From contig NZ_CP009505.1 of NCBI RefSeq assembly GCF_000970045.1, forward strand, positions 1,240,001 to 1,304,000: a stretch of 64,000 nucleotides of DNA. The letters run 5' to 3'. Below, piece after piece: positions 27,856-36,994 of this stretch. The notes beneath the pieces are model-generated. The model did no database searches. It was not told the origin of the DNA and was given only the letters and a program-made list of their open reading frames with translations. The stretch's first letter is position 1, and every line of letters starts with the position of its first letter. The position numbers and the translations under genes were made by a program. Source of the DNA: Methanosarcina sp. MTP4. Its GTDB lineage: Archaea > Halobacteriota > Methanosarcinia > Methanosarcinales > Methanosarcinaceae.

Positions 27856-28980
27856 TTAAGATAAATTTTCTTTCCCGTACAGTCCGAGCCTGAAACAGAT
27901 CTCCACGGAAACCCACACAGTGAACGCCGGGACAAAAGCTTCTGTAAATTCAATCATATCGGGGCCCAGAAAGCTGGCAGCTCCTGTAATATCGATCGCA
28001 ACAGCTGTTATTAAGGCGGCTGCGGCAAAGTTTAGGAGTGCAACCAGTACGCGTGAGACCCGCTTTCCTCTGCTGCCCGCATCGCCCGGGAGCCCTTTTC
28101 TTATGACCAGGAGGTATGCTGCATTTGTCCCTGTGAGAAAGCCAGCCAGGTCCGGGCCTATCAGGGCCGAGGCTGTGAGGAGTAGGGGGATGATGAACAT
28201 GAAGGTGTAAAAAAGGATGCTCGGGAACAGAATGTCCAGGGACAGCATGTTCGAGGACAGCATGTTCGAGGACAGCATGTTCGAGGACAGCATGTTCGAG
28301 GACAGCATGTTCGGGGACCTGGTTGCGGGAAAGAAACTTTCCTTCCTGAAAAAAGCTTTACATACAGGGCTCTGGAGAAAACTGGAGAATGCGAGTAGCA
28401 GGAGCAGCCCCAGGAAGGCGCCTCCGATCACGTCTCCGAGGAAATGCCTGCCCAGGTACATTCTTGTGAAAGCCATCAGCAAAATAACTGCCGGGATTAT
28501 TTTCCAGATTACCTTCCTGCCGAAAACCAGGGCAGTTCCTCCCCATAATGCCGTGGTTGTGGAAACGTGTCCCGAAGGAAAACCGTAAAAGGAGTAGAAG
28601 GGATGTGAACCGCCAGTCGTAACCTCGGCCCTGAAAGTTTCGAGCACCTCTTTATCCGGGAGCCCGAAAAAACTGTTTGCCCCTTTCTCGGTAAAGGGAG
28701 AGAGGTTCGGCTCTCCGCTTTCAAGGTTCAAGACCCTCGAATCCACATAATAGGGCCTTGGCATGGCAAAAACTACCTTTAGCACCTCCGTGATTGCACC
28801 TGTCCAGAGCAGCAGCTGGAAGAGGAGAATACCCCTGCGAAAATCGATTCCGAATGTTATGGCGATTATTATTGCTGCATAAAATGAGGACGAACCCATG
28901 GAAGTAATAAGGACCATGAGGAAGGTTAGCCAGTCGCTTGCCAGCGATTGCAGGTACAGTATCGGTTCGGTCTGGAACAA
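27856..28980 (-). CDS. PAP2-family membrane phosphatase
   Basis: A 374-residue membrane protein of the type 2 phosphatidic acid phosphatase family. The three motifs are present: KVVFAMPRP, FPSGHVS and RMYLGRHFLGDV, which hold the catalytic histidines. It probably removes phosphate from an isoprenoid or lipid pyrophosphate at the outer face of the membrane. After the PAP2 core (about residues 1-210) comes a low-complexity stretch of MLSSN repeats and then a second block of hydrophobic helices (about 250-370), giving an unusually long protein. It is divergent from the next gene. Confidence 0.85.
   Translation of the reverse strand: MFQTEPILYLQSLASDWLTFLMVLITSMGSSSFYAAIIIAITFGIDFRRGILLFQLLLWTGAITEVLKVVFAMPRPYYVDSRVLNLESGEPNLSPFTEKGANSFFGLPDKEVLETFRAEVTTGGSHPFYSFYGFPSGHVSTTTALWGGTALVFGRKVIWKIIPAVILLMAFTRMYLGRHFLGDVIGGAFLGLLLLLAFSSFLQSPVCKAFFRKESFFPATRSPNMLSSNMLSSNMLSSNMLSSNMLSLDILFPSILFYTFMFIIPLLLTASALIGPDLAGFLTGTNAAYLLVIRKGLPGDAGSRGKRVSRVLVALLNFAAAALITAVAIDITGAASFLGPDMIEFTEAFVPAFTVWVSVEICFRLGLYGKENLS
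28240..28316. repeat. 15-bp tandem repeat inside the PAP2 gene
   Basis: Five copies of GAGGACAGCATGTTC on the top strand, encoding NMLSS units on the minus strand. The period is a multiple of three, so copy changes keep the reading frame. It links the catalytic core to the C-terminal helices. Confidence 0.9.
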
Positions 28981-29334
28981 TTAAGAAACTCCTGATCCTG
29001 TTAAGGAATTCCTGATCATTAATTAAAAACGACTTTTGTTCCAAAGTCTGCAACTGATAAAAAAGTTTCTGATCATAGTTCGTGAAATTGTAGTTTGTGA
29101 ATACTGGTGTTCGAATGTTCATTTTGTTAGATTCATTTTTTACTATGTCAGGGATCTAAACGGTTTTTGCCTGCGAGATCAGCTTTATATTCTTCCTGTG
29201 TGCAATATACTTTGCTCAGTAGAATAAGCTCTATACTAGTATATTTCATATTTTCAGGCTTAATATTCTCAGGCCTGGAAACTCGTTACCTGGTAATATT
29301 TCATTGCTTTTCAACAAGAACCGAGGTCGATTGC
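28981..29334. promoter_or_regulatory. Divergent promoter region
   Basis: A 354-bp AT-rich gap with two related TTCCTGATC-type repeats at its left end and TATA-like TTTATATTC near 29185. No gene is supported. Confidence 0.3.
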
Positions 29335-29787
29335 TTGAAACTTAACCAGATAGACGACACCCGCAGGAAAAGAGCAGTTATCATTTTCATTGCAGCCATT
29401 CTTTTCATCTCGGTTAAGGGTTTTTTGTCCCCTGTAGTGGATGTCGGTTTTGTCCTTCAAAAAGAAGTCGTCGGAGTTGAAGAGGGAGAAAAGGTAATCA
29501 TCTTCCGGAGTGGCTTTGAAGGGGTCTCGGTTCAGGATCTAGCCTGCGGACAGTTGCTTCCCGGGGATTCCGAAAACCTCCGGATCAACGAGTCCATGGA
29601 AACCGAACTTAAAACCAGGTATCCTGAAATCGAGTACGTTGTCCTGATGCGCCTCTGCGTGGAAGACGAAATCCGGGAGTGCAAGGTAAGCAGAGAGGAC
29701 TTCAACAGGCTGGATATAGGGGTGGTAGCCAAGTATGAGGTCTACAGGTCCGAGAGGAATGTCATAAAACGGATAATCGAAATCTGA
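29335..29787 (+). CDS. Hypothetical membrane-anchored protein (TTG start)
   Basis: A 150-residue protein of unknown family. Residues about 13-33 (RAVIIFIAAILFISVKGFL) form a signal anchor after a basic RRKR. The soluble part is alpha/beta (VIIFRSGFEGVSVQDLACG, IEYVVLMRLCVEDEIRECKV) with three cysteines. The frame is open far upstream to 29167, but GAGGTCGA 8 nt before TTG 29335 and the typical anchor topology favour this start. It ends 140 bp before the SNF2 gene. Confidence 0.55.
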   Translation: MKLNQIDDTRRKRAVIIFIAAILFISVKGFLSPVVDVGFVLQKEVVGVEEGEKVIIFRSGFEGVSVQDLACGQLLPGDSENLRINESMETELKTRYPEIEYVVLMRLCVEDEIRECKVSREDFNRLDIGVVAKYEVYRSERNVIKRIIEI

Positions 29788-29927
29788 ACTGCCACCTTAC
29801 ATTTCCCCAAAGCCGGAACTTTCGAGTGGGGCCTGATTTGTCTATGGGGGGCTTCTCGCCTGTGTAGCTAAAAACAATACGAATAAGCATGATTTTTAAA
29901 TATTTTCCCGACAATGTGTAAACAACC

Positions 29928-32900
29928 ATGATTATTCTGCATGCAGCATGGCTTGAAGGACAGTTGTTTGTCTGGGGAGAAAGCCCCCTGGTGGATGAAA
30001 GCAAACTCCCTTCTGTCAGGGGTGCGGTCCCTGTCATCCCAAAAGCGAAACCTTTTCCTTACGACACAGGTCCTGAAGAGCTCTTAAGAGCCCTGGAATC
30101 CCTGGGCTTTCCGGTTGAGGTGAAACGCCTGGAAAAGGTCAGGGCCTGGCTTCCCGGGCTGGGAAGGAATCCACTTCCATCAAGTCCGATAATAGCTGAA
30201 AAGCCGGCTTCAAAGGCACAGCCAAGCCTCATGCCCTGGAACGTGATTGCCTGTCCCCTGGACATGAGCGAAACTGTAGACCTGCTCTGCAGGGTTATGG
30301 GAAAGAAGGTTCTGGCTCAGGGGCTAATTCCGGGAAACGACTTCCTCTGGTGGGCTGATGCCTTGAAGTTTGCCGGGGCCATGGCCGCAGGACAGGATTA
30401 CCTGCCAGACGTCCGGCTCGAACGCGGGGAATACAGGGCTTGCTGGGCTCCCGTCTTTTCCGGAAAGTACGCCGGGGAACTGGCTAAACACTCAAAAACA
30501 ATGCCTCCTGCAGCCCGGGCTCTCCAGATTGAAGATGTGAGTCTGCCTCCCGAAACTCCGGCAGTTTCCGTCCTTAAGGAATTTCTCTCAAAGACTCTGG
30601 ATTATATGGTACGTTCCTCTATTCCCCGGGGACCGGGGGTGGGAAAACCAGAGGTCAAGAAAAGAGGCCGGAAGAAAAAACCTTCTTTTGACAGCATTCA
30701 TGAGGCCTGGGTTTCGGCCCTCAGAAGTTCTGACAGCCTTATTTATGGCGAGGAACACGAGATCCTTCAGCTTTCTTCCTGGATCAGGGAATGGCAGCGT
30801 CCCATCACTGTTCTGGCCACTTCTCCTCTCAGGCTCTGTTTCCGGCTGGAAGAGCCTGAGGAGCTTGGCCTTGAAGAAGGAATTGAAGAAGGTCTTGAAG
30901 AAGGAATTGAAGAAGGTCTTGAAGAAGGAATTGAAGAAGGAATTGAAGAAGGTCTTGAAGAAGGAATTGAAGAAGGAATTGAAGAAGGAATTGAAGAAGG
31001 TCTTGAAGAAGGAATTGAAGAAGGTCTTGAAGAAGGTCTTGAAGAAGGAATTGAAGAAGGAATTGATAATATTGAGCTGGGCGAAATTCTCGGGGAAAAT
31101 GAAATCCCGGAAGGCGGGAACATTGAAGTTCCAAAAAGCCTGTGGAATGTCCGCTATCTCCTCCAGCCTTATGACGACCCGAGCCTCCTTATCCCTGCAA
31201 AAGACGCCTGGAAACTGAAGAAAAGCAGTCCTCTGAAGAAATACGATGTGAAGAACATTCGTCAGTTTCTCCTGACTTCCCTGGGGCAGGCTGCAGGTAT
31301 CAGTCCCGGGATTGCGCTTAGCCTTGAAAAACCGAACCCGGAAGGTTGCGAGCTGGACACAGGTGAGGCGTATGATTTTCTTACCGCAAAAGCAACTGCC
31401 TTAAACCAGGCAGGTTTCGGGGTCCTGCTCCCGGCCTGGTGGACCCGCAGGGGTACGAAAGCCCACCTGCAGACCCGGGCAAAGGTCAAGAGCAAGCCGA
31501 CACAGATCGGAAGCGGGCTGACTCTTGAAAAGGTAATAAACTTCGATTGGGAAATTGCGATCGGGGACAAAAAACTGACAGTTGAGGAGCTTGAAGCCCT
31601 CGCAGAACTCAAAACCCCGCTTGTAAAGGTCCGGGGAGAGTGGGTTGAGGTAAATGATGCGGAAATCCGGGCTGCCATTGAGTTCTGGAAGAAGAACCCT
31701 GCGGGCGAAGTCAGTGCCTTTGATATTGTGAAAATGGCTCTCGGGTCCCCCTCAGATACGGGGAAAACAGGCGGTCTTGACTTTGAAGGTGTGGAAACTT
31801 CCGGCTGGATCGAAGAACTCCTCAGGCAGCTGAAAGAAAGGGCCGGGTTTGAAGAACTTGAGCCTCCGGAAACCTTTTCCGGCACGCTTCGCCCTTATCA
31901 GCTGCGGGGCTACTCCTGGCTGGCTTTCCTGCGGCGCTGGGGGCTTGGGGCCTGTCTTGCGGACGATATGGGGCTTGGGAAGACCGTGCAGACCCTGGCT
32001 CTGGTCCAGCAGGACCTGGAAAATGGACCGAATAAGAAAGCCAGAAAACCGGTCCTTCTGGTCTGCCCTACATCTGTTATCAACAACTGGAAAAAAGAAG
32101 CTGCCCGCTTTACCCCGGAAATGTCGGTTATGGTCCACCACGGAGTCACCCGGAAAAAGGAAAAAGAGTTCCGGGAAGAATCCAAAAAGCATTCCATGGT
32201 GATCTCAAGCTACGGGCTCCTCCATCGGGACATCGACTTTCTTAAGGGTGTACACTGGGCGGGGGTGGTTCTGGACGAGGCCCAGAATATCAAGAACCCT
32301 GAAACAAAGCAGGCACGTGCGGCCAGAACATTGAATGCTGGGTACAGGATTGCCCTTTCCGGAACCCCTGTGGAAAACAACGTGGGAGACCTCTGGTCCA
32401 TCATGGAATTTTTGAACCCCGGTTTCATCGGGAAGCAGGCCGAGTTCAAGCGAAATTTCCTGATTCCGATCCAGGCCGAGCGCGATCAGGAAGCGGCAAG
32501 GAGGTTGAAGGAACTCACCGGTCCCTTCATCCTCAGGCGCCTGAAGACCGACAAATCGATCATCTCCGACCTGCCGGAAAAGATGGAGATGAAGACCTAT
32601 TGCACACTTACAAAAGAGCAGGCTTCCCTCTATGCCGCCGTGGTAAACGACATCGAAGAAAGCATGGAGGAAGCCGAAGGCATCCAGAGGAGAGGTATGA
32701 TCCTCTCAGCCCTCTCCCGGCTCAAGCAGGTCTGTAATCACCCGGCCCAGTTCCTGAAAGATAACTCAAGTATTCCGGACAGGTCCGGAAAGCTTGCCAG
32801 GCTTACGGAAATGCTGGATGTGATTATAGAAAACGGGGAAAAAACCCTTATTTTCACACAGTTTGCCGAGATGGGCCGGATCCTGAAAGAACAGCTTCAG

Positions 32901-33326
32901 GACACTTTTGGCTGTGAGGTCCTCTTCCTGTACGGCGGAACTTCCCGAAAACAGCGGGACCGGATGATCGAGCGTTTCCAGGCCGGAGAGGAATTCCTCC
33001 CGATTTTTGTCCTTTCCCTGAAAGCCGGGGGCACGGGCCTCAACCTGACTGCGGCAAACCACGTCTTCCATTTCGACCGCTGGTGGAACCCGGCTGTGGA
33101 GAACCAGGCAACTGACAGGGCTTTCAGAATTGGGCAGGAGAAAAACGTAGAGGTACATAAGTTCATCTGTGCAGGGACCCTGGAAGAAAGGATCGATGAG
33201 ATCATCGAACGCAAGATGGAAGTTGCCGAAAACGTCGTGGGCACGGGTGAGGAATGGCTTACGGAACTATCCAACGAAGAACTGAAAGACCTGTTTGCTC
33301 TTCGGGAAGAGGCTGTGGAAGAATAA
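29928..33326 (+). CDS. SNF2-family DNA-dependent ATPase (helicase-like)
   Basis: A 1132-residue Swi2/Snf2 protein. Residues 1-640 are the SNF2-associated N-terminal region found in prokaryotic members. The RecA-like core follows: Walker A DDMGLGKT (about 680), LDEAQNIKN (about 782), SGTPVENN (about 810), then helicase-C motifs LYGGTSRKQRD and AGGTGLNLTAANHVFHFD with RWWNPAVENQATDRAFRIGQ. Such ATPases translocate on duplex DNA without strand separation. An in-frame EEGI/EEGL repeat sits at about 314-380. The next gene encodes a SWIM zinc-finger protein, a frequent partner. Role (repair, chromatin or defence) is not fixed by sequence. Confidence 0.92.
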   Translation: MIILHAAWLEGQLFVWGESPLVDESKLPSVRGAVPVIPKAKPFPYDTGPEELLRALESLGFPVEVKRLEKVRAWLPGLGRNPLPSSPIIAEKPASKAQPSLMPWNVIACPLDMSETVDLLCRVMGKKVLAQGLIPGNDFLWWADALKFAGAMAAGQDYLPDVRLERGEYRACWAPVFSGKYAGELAKHSKTMPPAARALQIEDVSLPPETPAVSVLKEFLSKTLDYMVRSSIPRGPGVGKPEVKKRGRKKKPSFDSIHEAWVSALRSSDSLIYGEEHEILQLSSWIREWQRPITVLATSPLRLCFRLEEPEELGLEEGIEEGLEEGIEEGLEEGIEEGIEEGLEEGIEEGIEEGIEEGLEEGIEEGLEEGLEEGIEEGIDNIELGEILGENEIPEGGNIEVPKSLWNVRYLLQPYDDPSLLIPAKDAWKLKKSSPLKKYDVKNIRQFLLTSLGQAAGISPGIALSLEKPNPEGCELDTGEAYDFLTAKATALNQAGFGVLLPAWWTRRGTKAHLQTRAKVKSKPTQIGSGLTLEKVINFDWEIAIGDKKLTVEELEALAELKTPLVKVRGEWVEVNDAEIRAAIEFWKKNPAGEVSAFDIVKMALGSPSDTGKTGGLDFEGVETSGWIEELLRQLKERAGFEELEPPETFSGTLRPYQLRGYSWLAFLRRWGLGACLADDMGLGKTVQTLALVQQDLENGPNKKARKPVLLVCPTSVINNWKKEAARFTPEMSVMVHHGVTRKKEKEFREESKKHSMVISSYGLLHRDIDFLKGVHWAGVVLDEAQNIKNPETKQARAARTLNAGYRIALSGTPVENNVGDLWSIMEFLNPGFIGKQAEFKRNFLIPIQAERDQEAARRLKELTGPFILRRLKTDKSIISDLPEKMEMKTYCTLTKEQASLYAAVVNDIEESMEEAEGIQRRGMILSALSRLKQVCNHPAQFLKDNSSIPDRSGKLARLTEMLDVIIENGEKTLIFTQFAEMGRILKEQLQDTFGCEVLFLYGGTSRKQRDRMIERFQAGEEFLPIFVLSLKAGGTGLNLTAANHVFHFDRWWNPAVENQATDRAFRIGQEKNVEVHKFICAGTLEERIDEIIERKMEVAENVVGTGEEWLTELSNEELKDLFALREEAVEE
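30870..31066. repeat. 12-bp tandem repeat inside the SNF2 gene
   Basis: About 16 units of GAAGAAGGAATT or GAAGAAGGTCTT, encoding EEGI and EEGL. The period keeps frame. The translated stretch would be a very acidic helical linker within the N-terminal region. Confidence 0.92.
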
Positions 33327-33402
33327 TACGGAACAGAAGAGAAGAGGGGAAGGATTCAGTGAATGATGCACGAAGCAGCCGAAAATACAAGTCTGCAAAA
33401 AC

Positions 33403-33460
33403 ACATGTCAGCGGGAATACATGTCAGCGGGAATACATGTCAGCGGGAATACATGTCGGT
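33403..33460. repeat. 16-bp tandem repeat, 3.5 copies
   Basis: The unit ACATGTCAGCGGGAAT starts at 33403, 33419 and 33435, with a diverged partial at 33451. It lies between the SNF2 and SWIM genes, just before the SWIM gene's ribosome-binding site. Confidence 0.9.
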
Positions 33461-33498
33461 GAGAAGATCATTAAGTTAAAGCAGGATCGGAGAAAAAA

Positions 33499-34491
33499 AT
33501 GACACCTTACTGGGATTATTATGCTCCCTCCAGGCCAAAAGAGGTCAAAGGCGGCATTAAGGCAAAATCAAAACGCGGTAAGTTTGGAGAGAACTGGTGG
33601 GCCAGGCGCTGGATCGAAGTTCTTGAGAGTTTCAATATAGGAGCCCGGCTTACCCGTGGGAAGAGTTATGCAAGGAAAGGGCAGGTACTGTCCATCAAAA
33701 TAGATACCGGACTCGTTAGAGCTAAGGTCCAGGGCTCAAGCTCAACCCCTTATTCCGTGACAATAAAGATCCGGACCCTGACAGGTTCGGAGTGGGACCT
33801 GCTGGCCAAAAAGCTTGCCCAAAAACCAATCTTTGCGGCAAAACTCCTGGCAGGCGAGATGCCTGAAGAACTCGAATCCGTTTTTATGGAAGCCGGCCTC
33901 TCTCTTTTCCCGGAAAAAATCGATGACCTCGATACTGACTGTTCCTGTCCGGACTGGTCGGTCCCCTGCAAACACATCGCCGCAGTCTACTACCTGATGG
34001 CAGAAGAATTCGATCGCTATCCTTTCCTGCTCTTCAAATTGCGGGGCGTGGATATGGACGACTTCATGTCCGTCCTTGGTCATGCAGAGCCGGAGGAAGA
34101 CTTTGAGGAAGAGCCGGGGGAAGGGGCGAAGTTGGGTGCAGAAGCGAGAGCAGGGGCTGAGTCAGGTTTCCTCTCTCCCAAAGCCAGAGTTGCCCCACTT
34201 CTCGTCCTTGAAAAAGAGGAAGAGGCTTATACTCTCTCCTCGGAACCCCTGCCCCTTGATCTGGAAACCTTCTGGGGCAAAGTTTTTGAAAGAACTGATA
34301 AAGAAATGGAAACCCGGAGTAAAGCCCATATTCCCTCGGTCCCGGCTGCCCTGCCAAAAAGTCTCGGTAAATTCCCTTTCTGGAGGGGGGAAGAGGATTT
34401 GCTTGATGAGCTGGAGGAAATCTATAGGCAAGCTTCACCCGTGGGAATGAGGGTTTTCCTGGGGGAGGAAGCGAAGGCTGAAGGGGAATAA
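33499..34491 (+). CDS. SWIM zinc-finger protein
   Basis: A 330-residue protein with a SWIM motif at about residues 148-158 (CSCPDWSVPCKH, CxCx6CxH), predicted to bind zinc and DNA or protein. The N-terminal part (FGENWWARRWIEVLESF, ARKGQVLSIKIDTGLVRAKVQG) is typical of prokaryotic SWIM proteins encoded with SNF2 ATPases. The C-terminal 150 residues are acidic and low in complexity. It lies 172 bp after the SNF2 gene in the same direction, so joint function is likely. Confidence 0.88.
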   Translation: MTPYWDYYAPSRPKEVKGGIKAKSKRGKFGENWWARRWIEVLESFNIGARLTRGKSYARKGQVLSIKIDTGLVRAKVQGSSSTPYSVTIKIRTLTGSEWDLLAKKLAQKPIFAAKLLAGEMPEELESVFMEAGLSLFPEKIDDLDTDCSCPDWSVPCKHIAAVYYLMAEEFDRYPFLLFKLRGVDMDDFMSVLGHAEPEEDFEEEPGEGAKLGAEARAGAESGFLSPKARVAPLLVLEKEEEAYTLSSEPLPLDLETFWGKVFERTDKEMETRSKAHIPSVPAALPKSLGKFPFWRGEEDLLDELEEIYRQASPVGMRVFLGEEAKAEGE

Positions 34492-34508
34492 GGTGAAACT
34501 ATATTCCT

Positions 34509-34530
34509 CCGGAATGAATTCCGGGCTTTT
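34509..34530 (+). terminator. Terminator after the SNF2-SWIM pair
   Basis: Stem CCGGAA / TTCCGG with loop TGAA (34509-34524) followed by GCTTTTTG. It lies 18 nt past the stop. Confidence 0.65.
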
Positions 34531-34597
34531 TGTTTCGAAAATAGGATACAGTATCCGGAGTAATTTCCGGGATAAGACTGGAGGGATTTACTTCGAG

Positions 34598-34649
34598 ATT
34601 AAGCACGATGTCCTTAATTTTTATAGAAATTAAGCACAATGTCCTTAAT
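34598..34649. promoter_or_regulatory. Two identical-type dyads 31 bp apart (operator-like)
   Basis: ATTAAGCACGATGTCCTTAAT at 34598-34618 and the same sequence with one base changed at 34629-34649. Each has inverted ends ATTAAG / CTTAAT. A 31-bp spacing is close to three helical turns. They lie about 150-200 bp before the lipoprotein gene, the right place for upstream regulator sites. The regulator is unknown. Confidence 0.5.
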
Positions 34650-34801
34650 GTTTAATTTCTTCAGCTGTCTTTTCTCTTATCGTTAAACTGTATGCTATTA
34701 TTGAATATGCGAAATCATTTGAGCATATAATTACAGACTATAATACAGGATACAGAAGGGGGGTTTATATAAAGAGTGCAAAAATATTTGCATGTTTTCT
34801 G

Positions 34802-35656
34802 ATGATTACGGTTCTGTTACTTTTCTCCGGGTGTACGGATTCTTCTGACTCAGATCCTTCGGGAATCGATCCTTTGGAAACCTTAGGTAACATTTCCGGG
34901 AGCAGCCTTGATGAAACCCAGAGCTATGAATCGGTGCAGGAACCGAGGACCGTTACGGTTGAAACCGCTGAAGGGGAAACCCAAATCCGGATCGTTACTG
35001 TGGATATCATAAGTGAAGGCAGGAACTATCCCGCTTATACTGCCGCCCCGGCTGAGGAAGGCAAATACCCGGCTGTGGTCCTGCTTCATTCTTTCAACGG
35101 TTTCGTGCCCGGTTACCGGGAAATGGTAGACAGGATGGCTGCGGATGGCTTTGTGGTAGTCGCCCCGCAGTGGCAGACCTACTCGATCTCCCCGACCGAT
35201 GCCGAGGTGGAATCCGTGGTAAGGAACAGCACTGAATATCTGCAGAGCAGGGATGATGCGGACCCCGGGAGGCTGGGCCTGACAGGTTTCTGTGCCGGGG
35301 GCAGGTATACCATGCTCTATCTTCCCAAAATCAAGGAACTCAGTTCAGGAGTTGCCTGGTATGGTTTCCCTTACACCAGCGGCTCGATGAGTCGCCCTGA
35401 AAAGCCCGCTGACCTGATCAAAAGCCTTGAAGCCCCGATTCTGGTCATCCACGGCAGCCGGGACCTTGCAAGTGACATCTCCAACATCTACAAGTACGCC
35501 GGGGAACTTGACACCGCTGACAAATATTTTGAACTGAAAGTGTATCAGGGAGAGCCCCACGGCTTCATGATCGGTGACAGCGGGAGTATGTCAGAAAGCT
35601 CCGTCGCGCAGGACGCATACCGGGAAATGATTGAATTTTTTGAAAGGACGCTTTGA
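34802..35656 (+). CDS. Dienelactone hydrolase-like lipoprotein
   Basis: A 284-residue (from this ATG) alpha/beta hydrolase. A lipobox LLFSGC ends the signal sequence, so the protein should be lipid-anchored outside the cell. The hydrolase core has LLHSFNGFVPGYREMVDRM, the nucleophile elbow GFCAGGRY (cysteine in place of serine, as in dienelactone hydrolase), IHGSRD (Asp) and EPHGF (His). The ATG leaves only about ten residues before the lipobox Cys with no positive charge; the in-frame codons just upstream (YIKSAKIFACFL) would complete a normal signal peptide, and AAGGGGGG at 34756-34762 precedes them, but no standard start codon is in that frame. The substrate is unknown. Confidence 0.8.
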   Translation: MITVLLLFSGCTDSSDSDPSGIDPLETLGNISGSSLDETQSYESVQEPRTVTVETAEGETQIRIVTVDIISEGRNYPAYTAAPAEEGKYPAVVLLHSFNGFVPGYREMVDRMAADGFVVVAPQWQTYSISPTDAEVESVVRNSTEYLQSRDDADPGRLGLTGFCAGGRYTMLYLPKIKELSSGVAWYGFPYTSGSMSRPEKPADLIKSLEAPILVIHGSRDLASDISNIYKYAGELDTADKYFELKVYQGEPHGFMIGDSGSMSESSVAQDAYREMIEFFERTL

Positions 35657-35683
35657 ATCGGGAGTTTCCCGATTCTTCTTTTT
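35655..35683 (+). terminator. Terminator overlapping the stop codon of the hydrolase gene
   Basis: A 9-bp stem GAATCGGGA / TCCCGATTC with loop GTT, followed by TTCTTTTT. The stem begins within the TGA stop. Confidence 0.7.
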
Positions 35684-35941
35684 CAGGATCCTTTTTGAAG
35701 ATTGAGAATTTGATTTTTTTGAAGATTGAGAATTTCCGGGGACAAAGGTTCATTCGTGGACGGCTCATTTTAATGGATTTCATTCTAATACACGGGTCAT
35801 TCCAATAGAGTTTAAAGTTTTCAGACTGACCCCATAAGCTTAATATATGGGTATTGATATTTTTATTCTCGCTCTATTATTTAAACTGTTCATGCTTTTT
35901 TGTGCCTGCACAATAAACTTTGAACCCCGGAATGAAAATAC

Positions 35942-36994
35942 ATGGTAAACACCATCTCCCACCTGGGGATTGGCTTCTTAATCTCCCTCACCCTCGGCCT
36001 TAAAGGAAAGCGCCGCTGGACAGTAGCGTTTCTCTCAATCCTCCCTGACCTCGACTATCTTAGCTATTCGGCTTTTACACTTCTCAGCGGCAGCTTAAGC
36101 CATGAGGCCCGAAATCAGCTTTTTTACCTGCTGGGCCACAGGGAGTTTTCGCACTCAATCTTTTTCGCCCTTATGGTGATGCTTCTCGTCTGGCTCAAAA
36201 CAAAGAACAAACGCTTTACTGCAGCAGCTTTCGCAGCCATTTCCTCTCATATCTTTCTGGATTACACCACAAGCGCGAAAATGCGCATATTCTACCCGCT
36301 TATTACCGATGCTTCGGTCCTTAGAAGCACTTATTCCTACGACCCCCTGGTAAACATCCTCCCTCTGCTGCCTCTCCTCCTCTTAGCGGCGGAATATCTG
36401 AAAAACAGGGGCAAATGGAATGGGAAAGTCGATGACTTTTCCTCTTTTGCAAACCCGAAGGGGAAAAAGTTCTATGCATCCCTTCTCGTAGTCCTTCTTG
36501 TCTGGGTTATGTTGTTCCCGGCTGCAAAAGTCTTCCTCATCGACAATATCTCAAAAGCCGAAGGAGCCGAGATTAGCTACAAGGAAACTTACCCCATATC
36601 CCCAACCAGATTCCTGGCAGCATATTCCTATAACGATACCCACTACAAGCTTATGGAAGTCAGCTACCTCTCAGGAACCGAAAAAAGCTTCTATGTCGAA
36701 AAAGTCTCCGTGAACGGCGACATCCCTGACGCCGCAGCCTACGTTGAACGAGCAGCGAAACTCTACAATACAAACCCCTCTCAGGAGATCGATTATCCGG
36801 TCTACACTGTTTCGGAAGAAAAAGGTAAGGTTACGGTTTTACTTAGTGATGCCAGGAGCCCGTATGTTGAAAACTGGCCTTATTTTGATGTGGTTTACAG
36901 GTTCGTTTTTGACAGGGAAAGCGGAGAGTATGAGGCGTATTTAAGCAAATACGGAAGAAAGGAAACGAAGCTTGGCGAGAACCGGTTTGAGTGA
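35942..36994 (+). CDS. YdjM-family membrane-bound metal-dependent hydrolase, copy 1
   Basis: A 350-residue membrane protein. The N-terminal 180 residues match the YdjM (LexA-binding, inner-membrane, predicted metal-dependent hydrolase) family: MVNTISHLGIGF, LSILPDLDYLSY, GHREFSHSIFF and SHIFLDYTTSAKMR, in which His and Asp residues would bind metal. Four or more helices are predicted. The C-terminal half is an extracellular strand-rich domain (AEGAEISYKETYPISPTRFL, DARSPYVENWPYFDVVYRFVFD). The next gene is a paralogue in the same direction after 366 bp. Function is unproven. Confidence 0.82.
   Translation: MVNTISHLGIGFLISLTLGLKGKRRWTVAFLSILPDLDYLSYSAFTLLSGSLSHEARNQLFYLLGHREFSHSIFFALMVMLLVWLKTKNKRFTAAAFAAISSHIFLDYTTSAKMRIFYPLITDASVLRSTYSYDPLVNILPLLPLLLLAAEYLKNRGKWNGKVDDFSSFANPKGKKFYASLLVVLLVWVMLFPAAKVFLIDNISKAEGAEISYKETYPISPTRFLAAYSYNDTHYKLMEVSYLSGTEKSFYVEKVSVNGDIPDAAAYVERAAKLYNTNPSQEIDYPVYTVSEEKGKVTVLLSDARSPYVENWPYFDVVYRFVFDRESGEYEAYLSKYGRKETKLGENRFE

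Noticed and set aside
33254-33502. An 82-codon frame between the SNF2 and SWIM genes
   Set aside because: It overlaps the end of the SNF2 gene in another frame and translates the 16-bp repeat; it has no ribosome-binding site or family features.
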